Positions 1-5,386 of a stretch of 7,739 nucleotides of DNA are shown here, one piece after another; within the stretch, counting starts at the first letter, position 1; each line of letters begins with the position of its first letter. The position numbers were made by a program, and so were the translations under genes. The stretch is taken from the NCBI GenBank assembly GCA_948888345.1, contig CAQTPN010000062.1, forward strand, positions 1 through 7,739. Reading direction: 5' to 3'. This DNA is from an uncultured bacterium (GTDB taxonomy: Bacteria; Cyanobacteriota; Vampirovibrionia; Gastranaerophilales; Gastranaerophilaceae). Under the pieces are notes generated by a model. That model did no database searches. It worked only from the letters and a program-made list of their open reading frames with translations, and was not told where the DNA came from.

Positions 1-629
1 CTATTAAAAATCGTTTCGGCACAACAAGCGAGGTCGGGGTTTTTGCAATGAATGACCGCGGGCTTGTTGAGATTAAAAACCCTTCGGAAATCTTTTTATC
101 CGAAAGAGGAGAAGAAAATTGCCCCGGATGTACAGTTATTGCAACAGTGGAAGGTACACGTACATTGCTTTTGGAGGTGCAGGCACTTGTCGGTAATACT
201 CCTTATCCAAGTCCGAGGCGTGTTGCGCGTGGAGTTGAATACAATAGATTACTTCAAATCCTTGCTGTGCTTGAAAAAAGAGTAGGGCTTAACCTGTCAA
301 AACAGGATGTATATATAAATGTAATCGGCGGGGTTGATATTATAGAGCCTGCGGCGGATTTAGGAATTGCAATGGCAGTACTGGCCTGCGTCAGGGATGT
401 TTGTTGTAAAAAAGATACTGTTATAATCGGTGAAATTGGACTATCAGGGGAAATACGCGCGGTGGATAACCTTGAGAAGCGGTTAAAAGAGGCACAAAAA
501 CTCGGTTTTAAAGAGGCAATAATTCCAAAAATTTCATCAGATAATATAAAAAAGCAGATTAAAGGCTTAAAAATTAAGACTACGGAAGTACACAGGCTTA
601 TAGATGCAATCACAAAAGCACTGAACTAA
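1..629 (+). CDS. radA: DNA repair protein RadA (Sms), C-terminal part, 5' end cut by window edge
   Basis: RadA is a RecA-like ATPase/helicase that promotes branch migration and processing of recombination intermediates in the cytoplasm. The reading frame is open from the window edge (first complete codon at base 3), giving 208 visible residues. It opens with IKNRFGTTSEVGVFAM, which contains the RadA-specific KNRFG motif (bases 6-20). The ATG at base 48 is therefore internal, not the start. The rest is the Lon-protease-like C-terminal domain of RadA, including GGVDIIEPAADLGIAMAV and IIGEIGLSGEIRAV and ending after the FKEAIIPK region. E. coli RadA is about 460 residues, so the zinc finger, Walker A and Walker B lie upstream of the window. 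The stop is TAA at 627-629. A 270-bp non-coding stretch separates it from lptB, so it is probably not in the same operon. Confidence 0.95.
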   Translation, partial: IKNRFGTTSEVGVFAMNDRGLVEIKNPSEIFLSERGEENCPGCTVIATVEGTRTLLLEVQALVGNTPYPSPRRVARGVEYNRLLQILAVLEKRVGLNLSKQDVYINVIGGVDIIEPAADLGIAMAVLACVRDVCCKKDTVIIGEIGLSGEIRAVDNLEKRLKEAQKLGFKEAIIPKISSDNIKKQIKGLKIKTTEVHRLIDAITKALN

Positions 630-646
630 AGATTAATATTTACTTG

Positions 647-743
647 TGTCATTGCGAACGACCAACGGGAGCGCGGCAATCCAGAAAAATCTTTCACTGT
701 CTTTTCTGGATTGCCGCAGTCGTTTCACTCCTTCGCAATGACA
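647..743. repeat. 97-bp imperfect palindromic repeat (GTCATTGCGA...GGCAATCC type)
   Basis: Two arms of 42 bp flank a 13-bp loop (689-701). The outer 12 bp (TGTCATTGCGAA, 647-658) pair perfectly with 732-743. The inner 16 bp (GCGGCAATCCAGAAAA, 673-688) pair perfectly with 702-717. The 14-bp middle blocks (659-672 and 718-731) have equal length but match at only about 5 positions. There is no coding frame and no U-run directly after the hairpin, so it does not look like an ordinary intrinsic terminator, although a transcript would fold strongly and could mark the end of radA transcription. From general knowledge, elements with these end sequences occur as dispersed intergenic repeats in many unrelated bacteria. 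Copy number here cannot be seen from one window. Confidence 0.8.
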
Positions 744-852
744 AAGCATTATTGCAATGTATACAAATAAGTTAAGTTTCATTTAAACCTGATTTTCAGA
801 CCGTTCTTTAGAACTAATTTTGTGCAAAAGAAAATTTACCCTCTTTTTATAG

Positions 853-858
853 TATAAT
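853..858 (+). promoter_or_regulatory. Probable -10 element for the lptB operon
   Basis: A perfect TATAAT lies in an AT-rich stretch 43 bp upstream of the lptB start. No good -35 hexamer sits 16-18 bp upstream (that position reads about GAAAAT), and the extended -10 TG is absent. The call therefore rests on the -10 box and its location in the only long gap before the operon. A transcript start near 865 would give a leader of roughly 35 nt. A short inverted repeat GTTCT-TT-AGAAC at 803-814 lies upstream and could be an operator, but nothing else supports that. Confidence 0.45.
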
Positions 859-887
859 ATTTTTTAACAGACTGATTTATTGAAATC

Positions 888-893
888 GGGGGG
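888..893 (+). promoter_or_regulatory. Ribosome binding site fixing the TTG start of lptB
   Basis: A run of six G (within ATCGGGGGGTTAAACT) ends 7 bases before the TTG at 901. It is the G-richest patch in the leader and at the right distance, which supports TTG as the real start. Confidence 0.65.
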
Positions 894-900
894 TTAAACT

Positions 901-1644
901 TTGAAAATCATTGCGCAAAATTTAATTAAAATATACGGAGACAGGTCAGTTGTGAATGATGTGTCTTTTGAGGTTAATAAAGGGGAAGTAGTCGGGCTTT
1001 TGGGGCCGAACGGAGCCGGAAAAACAACCACATTCTATATGATAGTAGGGCTTGTTAAAGCAAATTCCGGTGTTGTAAGCCTTTTAAACAAAGAAACAAA
1101 TGAAACAACGGATATGACCAAAATGCCCATGAATGAAAGGGCAAAGCTTGGAGTAGGGTATCTTCCGCAGGAAGCTTCAATCTTTAGAAAACTTTCTGTT
1201 GAGGATAATTTAAAACTTGTTTTAGAGTTGAATGAAAAACTTGATAAAAATCAAAAAAAAGAAAAACTTGAAGAGCTGCTTGAAGAATTTGGCATGACAC
1301 GGCATAGAAAATCAAGTGCTGTAGCACTTTCGGGCGGAGAAAGAAGAAGGGTTGAAATTGCCCGCGCTCTTGCAGCAACCCCGCATTTTATCCTTCTGGA
1401 TGAACCTTTTACAGGGATTGACCCTATTGCAATCGGGGATATCAAGGAAAATATTTATAAACTTGCCCGCGAAAAGGGTCTCGGGGTATTGATTACGGAC
1501 CATAACCCGAAAGCCACATTATCAATTACGGATAGAGCCTATGTAATTTTTGACGGAAAAATTAAAATTCAGGGTAAAAGTAAAGAAGTAGCTGAGGACC
1601 CTGTTGCAAAAGAGTTTTACCTTGGTAAAGACTTTACTTTATAA
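901..1644 (+). CDS. lptB: Lipopolysaccharide export ABC transporter ATPase LptB
   Basis: LptB is the cytoplasmic ATPase of the LptB2FG complex, which extracts lipopolysaccharide from the inner membrane and drives it along the Lpt bridge to the outer membrane. The 247-residue length is normal for LptB (about 240). Visible motifs are Walker A GPNGAGKTT (residues 35-43), Q-loop Gln90 in YLPQEASIFRKLSVEDN (a hallmark of LptB rather than generic ABC ATPases), signature LSGGERRR (143-150), Walker B ILLDEP (164-169, catalytic Glu168), the FTGIDPIA D-loop region, and switch His201 in ITDHN. The start is TTG, supported by the G-rich ribosome binding site 7 bp upstream and because MKIIAQNLIKIYG aligns with the usual LptB N-terminus. 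It is the first gene of a compact plus-strand cluster. The next gene encodes its permease partner and its ribosome binding site overlaps this stop codon. Confidence 0.95.
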   Translation: MKIIAQNLIKIYGDRSVVNDVSFEVNKGEVVGLLGPNGAGKTTTFYMIVGLVKANSGVVSLLNKETNETTDMTKMPMNERAKLGVGYLPQEASIFRKLSVEDNLKLVLELNEKLDKNQKKEKLEELLEEFGMTRHRKSSAVALSGGERRRVEIARALAATPHFILLDEPFTGIDPIAIGDIKENIYKLAREKGLGVLITDHNPKATLSITDRAYVIFDGKIKIQGKSKEVAEDPVAKEFYLGKDFTL

Positions 1645-1648
1645 AGGA
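1643..1648 (+). promoter_or_regulatory. Ribosome binding site for the Lpt permease, overlapping the lptB stop
   Basis: AAAGGA begins inside the lptB TAA (1642-1644) and lies 8 bases before the TTG at 1657. This arrangement supports the TTG start and suggests translational coupling of the ATPase and permease. Confidence 0.6.
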
Positions 1649-1656
1649 TTTTTAAA

Positions 1657-2757
1657 TTGTTTAAAATCAGTATATTCGATAAATATATATTTAAACAGGT
1701 TCTAAAGGCGACGCTTGTCTGTCTTTTGCTATTTATAATCGTTTGGATTGCACCTGAAACCCTTGTTAAGATTATTAAGAAAATTTTTACTCACGTATGG
1801 ACAATTGCAGAGGGGTTTAAATATCTTGTTTATGAACTGCCGAAAGTGCTTGGGAAGGCTATCCCCGTGGGGATTTTGCTCGGTACACTTTTTACTTTTG
1901 ATAAACTTTCAAAGGATTCAGAATTAAGTATTTTAAGGGGTATCGGGCTTTCATTCAACAGGATTATGGCACCGGTATTAGTTTTGAGCTTATTTTTATC
2001 TTTTTTGTGTTTTTATGTAAGCGATAAAATGATTCCTTACGCTTCAAAGGCAACAGGTGAAGGAGCTAATTTTAACAAACATTTTGTATATCTTCAAAAG
2101 GATGAAAACCAGGTGCCGACACGCGGTATTATTATTTCAAATTTTATGACAACAGGGATTAAAAATCTTGTTGTAATTAATTTTTCAAATGAAAAATATG
2201 ATGATGCGATGACATTTAAAAGTATTATTTTTTCAGATTATGCCATCTTAAAGGATGATTATTGGCTTTTGCCTGAGGCGAAGGAGTATAAAATCAATAA
2301 AAACGGGATTTATACCGATATAGATAATATTAAAAATTATAAGATTTTAGAGGGAAAACTTGCAAAAGATGTCTATACAATGATTTTAAACTCAACTAAA
2401 AAAGACAGATTTTTCACAACAAAAGAGTTGAAAGAATATAAAGACATTCTAAAGGAGCAGGATTTTACCGATGAATATAATTTCATTTTAACAAAGTATT
2501 ATCAAAGATTTCTTCATCCTCTAACCTGCATATTGTTTGCAGCAATCGGCTGCTTATTGGGGTTTGCGCCGCCAAGAAGCCAGAGATTAATTGGTTTTAC
2601 GGTGGCTGTGGGGATGATTTTTGCCTACTATATCACGTTGCCGTTTTTTGATTTGCTGGCGCAAAAAAGTGTAATGCCGCCATTTTTGGCTGCGGCATTT
2701 CCCATAGCGGCGTTTCTCGTTTCAATATTTATTATTAAGAAAGTTAAGGATTTGTAA
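1657..2757 (+). CDS. LptF/LptG family lipopolysaccharide export permease (YjgP/YjgQ)
   Basis: This is an inner-membrane permease of the Lpt exporter that partners LptB. The 366 residues match the family size and plan: TM1 about 16-33, TM2 about 56-80, TM3 about 102-122, a large hydrophilic periplasmic part (about 125-280, expected to form the beta-jellyroll that passes lipopolysaccharide on), and three C-terminal TMs (about 288-303, 310-330, 340-360). The segment after TM2, LGKAIPVGILLGTLFTFDKL followed by SKDSELSILRGIG (residues 66-97), is the family signature and includes the cytoplasmic coupling helix expected to contact LptB. LGFAPPRSQR near residues 301-310 and the following helix are also typical. 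The start is TTG, 12 bp after lptB. Only one permease gene is present here. The sequence does not let me say whether it is closer to LptF or LptG, and it may act as a homodimer as proposed for single-permease phyla such as cyanobacteria. Confidence 0.9.
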   Translation: MFKISIFDKYIFKQVLKATLVCLLLFIIVWIAPETLVKIIKKIFTHVWTIAEGFKYLVYELPKVLGKAIPVGILLGTLFTFDKLSKDSELSILRGIGLSFNRIMAPVLVLSLFLSFLCFYVSDKMIPYASKATGEGANFNKHFVYLQKDENQVPTRGIIISNFMTTGIKNLVVINFSNEKYDDAMTFKSIIFSDYAILKDDYWLLPEAKEYKINKNGIYTDIDNIKNYKILEGKLAKDVYTMILNSTKKDRFFTTKELKEYKDILKEQDFTDEYNFILTKYYQRFLHPLTCILFAAIGCLLGFAPPRSQRLIGFTVAVGMIFAYYITLPFFDLLAQKSVMPPFLAAAFPIAAFLVSIFIIKKVKDL

Positions 2758-2760
2758 CAG

Positions 2761-3585
2761 ATGTTTAGAAAGTTAATATTTGCAATATTTATAATGGCTG
2801 CAATGGCAGGAAACATTGCCGGAAGTGCATTTGCAAAGGATGCCTCTGATGAAATTTCAGTAATTCATGATACTGAAGGAATTTATATTTTTAAATTAAA
2901 TACAAAAAAAATCGGGGATAAAATCAAACCATACGTAGCAAATAAGCTTACTACGGCTTCTGATATCTATAAAAATAATGATAATTTTGCACTTGTGATA
3001 AACGGGGGCTTTTTTGATATTTTGACAGGGGATGCTGTTTCTTACGTTACAATTGATGGAAATGTAGTAGAAACACCGTTTTCCAATATGAAATTAATTC
3101 AGAATGCAGGCAGAACAAACAGGCTTGAAGGTATTTTGAACCGTGCGGAATTTCGCATTCTTGAAAATAATCGCGGGGGGCTGGTTTTCGACATTGATAA
3201 CCACTTTGCAACTGTGCCTGACGGGTTTACAATAAAGCATTCCATTCAAGGCGGGCCTCTGGTTTACCCGGTTATGAATCTTGAAAAGGAAAGTTTTATT
3301 ATAAAAGAAAATGATAAAGTGAAATTTCAAGCTGCAGATGTTTTAAAACGCAGAGAAAGAACGGTTTTAGCCTTAAAAAATGAAATTTTATACTTCATAA
3401 TCTTTACAAATCAAAACAAAGTAAGTGTAACGGAAATCAGAGATTTTTGTAAAAAAATGAAATTCGATAAGGCAATGGCACTTGACGGCGGGGCTTCCAC
3501 CTCCGTAAATTTTAAAGATGTTGAAGTTTATTCAAGCTTTGGCTCTCAAAGAAGAGTAAAATCCTTTTTGGTAGTTGAAAAATAG
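2761..3585 (+). CDS. Secreted phosphodiester glycosidase family protein (DUF2233/NAGPA domain)
   Basis: Family members cleave sugar phosphodiester bonds (human NAGPA removes GlcNAc from GlcNAc-phospho-mannose), and bacterial members are mostly envelope or exopolysaccharide proteins of unknown substrate. The 274-residue product has a clear signal peptide: basic FRK, hydrophobic stretch to about residue 20, and a likely cleavage after SAFA (Ala25/Lys26), so it should act in the periplasm or outside. Family motifs are VINGGFFD (residues 79-86), HSIQGGPLVYP, the RERTVLAL block with Arg200, and ALDGGASTSV (Asp242-Gly243-Gly244), the conserved catalytic-site blocks of this fold. The ATG is 3 bp after the permease stop and an AAGGA at 2746-2750 inside the permease gene lies 10 bp upstream. 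It is thus co-transcribed with the lpt genes. The substrate is not known; a phosphorylated envelope glycan is an inference from context. Confidence 0.85.
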   Translation: MFRKLIFAIFIMAAMAGNIAGSAFAKDASDEISVIHDTEGIYIFKLNTKKIGDKIKPYVANKLTTASDIYKNNDNFALVINGGFFDILTGDAVSYVTIDGNVVETPFSNMKLIQNAGRTNRLEGILNRAEFRILENNRGGLVFDIDNHFATVPDGFTIKHSIQGGPLVYPVMNLEKESFIIKENDKVKFQAADVLKRRERTVLALKNEILYFIIFTNQNKVSVTEIRDFCKKMKFDKAMALDGGASTSVNFKDVEVYSSFGSQRRVKSFLVVEK

Positions 3586-3660
3586 ACCGGTCGAAAGTAC
3601 AATATAAGGGTGAAAAAACTTATGCCCGTGCGGATTTAAAAGAAATGGAGAAAATAATCA

Positions 3661-4197
3661 ATGGATGAAAATAAAATAAATGAAACACCTGAAATTCAGG
3701 ATGAAAATTCAAATAAATCTGTTAAAAAGGATGAAAACCCGAATAAAATAACTTTTTTTGAGATTTTCATTCTGATTTTGCTTGTAATCTGCGTGGGGCT
3801 TTATGTTTCACCAAATTTTTTACTCAAGGCTGAAAATAGAAAAAATGCCATAGTTCAGACCAATGCAAGCATTTTTACATCAAAGGCTCTGAGCGAATTT
3901 TCCACTAATTCAAAAATTAAGGCTTCAGTTGTTTCTAAAAAATTAATCGAAGAGTTGAACGCTGTAAATAAAAATCCATTCTCCAAAAAGGCCCCTGCTT
4001 ATTGTATTTTAGCCAATTGCGAAGCCGAGGGGAGTGTAAAAATTTCTCCTGATGATAAGGTAAATTCAATTACGGTGGAAGCGTATACAAAAGATAATAT
4101 TCTGCTTGTAAGAACGGTTATTCAGCCCCCCTCTTTTGTTACTTACACAAGGGATTTGACTTCTCTTGAAAAACAGGATAAGAAAAGAAAGAAATAA
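3661..4197 (+). CDS. Hypothetical membrane protein with type IV pilin-like N-terminal helix
   Basis: I do not recognise a named family for this 178-residue protein. It has a charged, Asn/Glu/Lys-rich N-terminal tail (1-29), one membrane helix (about 30-50) and a soluble domain to the end. The helix ITFFEIFILILLVICVGLYV followed by SPNFLLKAENRKNA resembles a type IV pilin or pseudopilin N-terminus (FTLIELLIVI...PNFLKA). Glu34 falls exactly five residues into the helix like the conserved pilin Glu5, but the residue before it is Lys29 instead of the Gly needed by prepilin peptidase. The soluble part contains NPFSKKAPAY and a close cysteine pair (Cys115, Cys120) that could form a disulfide, as in minor pilins. 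The C-terminus is very basic (EKQDKKRKK). The start is ATG with GGAG (3647-3650) 10 bp upstream. It lies 75 bp after the glycosidase and 1 bp before the thioesterase. Confidence is high that this is a real gene and moderate that it is pilin-related. Confidence 0.75.
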   Translation: MDENKINETPEIQDENSNKSVKKDENPNKITFFEIFILILLVICVGLYVSPNFLLKAENRKNAIVQTNASIFTSKALSEFSTNSKIKASVVSKKLIEELNAVNKNPFSKKAPAYCILANCEAEGSVKISPDDKVNSITVEAYTKDNILLVRTVIQPPSFVTYTRDLTSLEKQDKKRKK

Positions 4198-4198
4198 A

Positions 4199-4639
4199 AT
4201 GCAATCTGAAGTAAATTTGGAATATAAGGTGCAATACGCTGATACCGATGCTTACGGGGTAGTCTGGCATGGAACTTACCTCCGTTGGATGGAGGCAGGG
4301 CGTGTTGAATGGCTTTTTGACCATGGGGTTCGAATTGATGAATTGGCGCGGGATTTCGGGATTGTAATGCCTGTTGTGGATATTAATATTAAATACAAAT
4401 TTCCCGCTAAACTCTTGAATAATGTTGTTGTTAGTACTATTGTAAAGGAGCATACTGCAGCCAGTGTTACATTTTATCAAACCGTGAAGATAAAAGAAAC
4501 CGGTAAAATCTGTACTGCGGCTGAAGTTAGGGCAACTGCTATTGATAAAAACGGCAAAGTAATCCGTGATTTAGCAGGGCTTATCGGGCTAAAGGATTTA
4601 AAGGTACAAAACGCTGACAGTGAGGCTATTAAACGCTGA
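4199..4639 (+). CDS. Acyl-CoA thioesterase, YbgC/4HBT hot-dog fold family
   Basis: Family members hydrolyse acyl-CoA (or acyl-ACP) thioesters in the cytoplasm; E. coli YbgC is associated with the Tol-Pal system and some relatives act on 4-hydroxybenzoyl-CoA or DHNA-CoA. The 146-residue product has the diagnostic motif YADTDAYGVVWHGTYLRWME, with catalytic Asp17 (TDAYGVVWH) and His24, followed by EAGR. The motif lies close to the N-terminus as usual. I chose the ATG at 4199, one base after the preceding stop. A TTG at 4166 in the same frame would add 11 residues (KNRIRKERNK) overlapping the upstream gene and unlike the family N-terminus. No strong ribosome binding site is visible, only a purine run AAGAAAAGAAAGAAA, so translational coupling to the upstream gene is likely. 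The exact substrate cannot be told from sequence. It is the last gene of the tight cluster. Confidence 0.88.
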   Translation: MQSEVNLEYKVQYADTDAYGVVWHGTYLRWMEAGRVEWLFDHGVRIDELARDFGIVMPVVDINIKYKFPAKLLNNVVVSTIVKEHTAASVTFYQTVKIKETGKICTAAEVRATAIDKNGKVIRDLAGLIGLKDLKVQNADSEAIKR

Positions 4640-4659
4640 TTGAAACTTTAAAAGCCTTG

Positions 4660-4665
4660 TATAAT
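4660..4665 (+). promoter_or_regulatory. Possible -10 element for the DedA-family gene
   Basis: TATAAT lies in the 51-bp gap between the thioesterase and the DedA-like gene, 25 bp before its ATG. TTGAAA at 4640-4645 resembles a -35 box but the spacer is only 14 bp, short for sigma-70. If used, transcription would begin near 4672, just before the AAGGA ribosome binding site (4675-4679). It could give the DedA gene expression independent of the lpt cluster. Weak evidence. Confidence 0.3.
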
Positions 4666-4690
4666 AAGAATTTTAAGGAATAAAAAATAT

Positions 4691-5362
4691 ATGTTAAATG
4701 CTATAAATCAATATTTTACTGAACTTGGCGCGATAGGTTTAGCGTTGAATTCTTGTATAGAGAGCTTTTTCCTCGTTCCGCCGCCTGATTTTTTATTGAT
4801 TGCAATGGATTTAAAATCTCCTCAAAGTGCCTTATACTTTGCTTTTATATGTACTATAGCATCTGCAATAGGCGGTGCTATCGGGTTTTTTATCGGTAAG
4901 TTTGGCGGCAGACCTGTATTTAACTGGCTTTTTGGCCTTATTAGCAAAAACGGAAACCGCAGAGCTGCCGACCAGTTTGAAAAAGTGGAAGCTCTTTATA
5001 ATAAATACGGGCCGCAAGCGGTGTTTTTTGCGGCTTTTACGCCGATTCCCTACAAAGTTTTTACAATTGCAAGCGGCATTTTAAATATGAATTTCTGGGC
5101 ATTTATGGCTGCAAGCGTTGTGGGACGGGGCATGCGCTTTTTTATTGTAAGCGGTGTTTTGATGATTTTCGGTGAAAAAATCAAAGACCATATTGAGTTT
5201 GTAATTGTGGGTGCAACCGTTGTTATTATTGCGTTTTTCTACCTTTTATACAAGAAAAGAAATGCAATTTCCAAAATGGAAAACAGCCAGGCGATTATGC
5301 AAAATACTGTAGTGAATTTTGAATCAATTGAACATTCAAAAGAAGAGATGTCTGTTAAATAA
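4691..5362 (+). CDS. DedA/VTT-domain integral membrane protein (YqaA-like, SNARE-associated family)
   Basis: DedA/VTT-domain proteins are inner-membrane proteins; several are linked to undecaprenyl-phosphate or phospholipid flipping and membrane homeostasis. The 223-residue product shows the family layout. A re-entrant N-terminal region carries Glu24 and the ESFFLVPPPDFLL motif (24-36). TM helix about 47-69 runs into a GKFGGRP turn (69-75), followed by an amphipathic stretch with charged residues (86-107). Then come FFAAFTPIPYKVFTIASGIL (112-131), the second re-entrant signature with Pro118 and Pro120, and AASVVGRGMRFF (140-151) with Arg146 and Arg149. A last helix lies at about 167-190, followed by a charged tail. 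The PIPYK and GRGxRFF pattern is typical of the YqaA subgroup. The start is ATG with AAGGA 11 bp upstream. Its 3' end converges on the mannosidase gene, with only 16 bp between stops. Substrate is unknown. Confidence 0.88.
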   Translation: MLNAINQYFTELGAIGLALNSCIESFFLVPPPDFLLIAMDLKSPQSALYFAFICTIASAIGGAIGFFIGKFGGRPVFNWLFGLISKNGNRRAADQFEKVEALYNKYGPQAVFFAAFTPIPYKVFTIASGILNMNFWAFMAASVVGRGMRFFIVSGVLMIFGEKIKDHIEFVIVGATVVIIAFFYLLYKKRNAISKMENSQAIMQNTVVNFESIEHSKEEMSVK

Positions 5363-5366
5363 TTTT

Positions 5367-5386
5367 GCTATAATTAGGCTATAATT
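5367..5386. repeat. Tandem 9-bp direct repeat GCTATAATT between convergent genes
   Basis: GCTATAATT occurs at 5367-5375 and again at 5378-5386, an 11-bp period (about one helical turn), overlapping the last codons of the mannosidase. Each copy contains TATAAT. No hairpin terminator is visible in this junction for either gene. Possibly chance in AT-rich DNA. Confidence 0.35.

Noticed and set aside
254..613. 119-codon minus-strand open frame inside radA
   Set aside because: It lies wholly opposite the well-supported radA frame and has no recognisable protein features; it is a shadow of the coding strand.
647..743. Palindrome as an ordinary intrinsic terminator of radA
   Set aside because: No T-run follows the hairpin (it is followed by AAGCATTATTGC) and the structure with a mismatched middle matches a dispersed repeat better. 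Some terminator activity remains possible.
803..814. Short inverted repeat GTTCT-TT-AGAAC as an operator for lptB
   Set aside because: Only 5 bp per arm in AT-rich DNA, about 40 bp above the -10 box, with no regulator to match; chance occurrence is likely.
4166..4198. TTG at 4166 as the start of the thioesterase
   Set aside because: It would add a basic KNRIRKERNK extension overlapping the upstream gene and has no ribosome binding site; the ATG at 4199, one base after the previous stop, fits the family N-terminus better.
4875..5084. 69-codon plus-strand frame inside the DedA gene
   Set aside because: It overlaps the DedA frame completely, and that frame carries clear family motifs; the alternative has no recognisable features.
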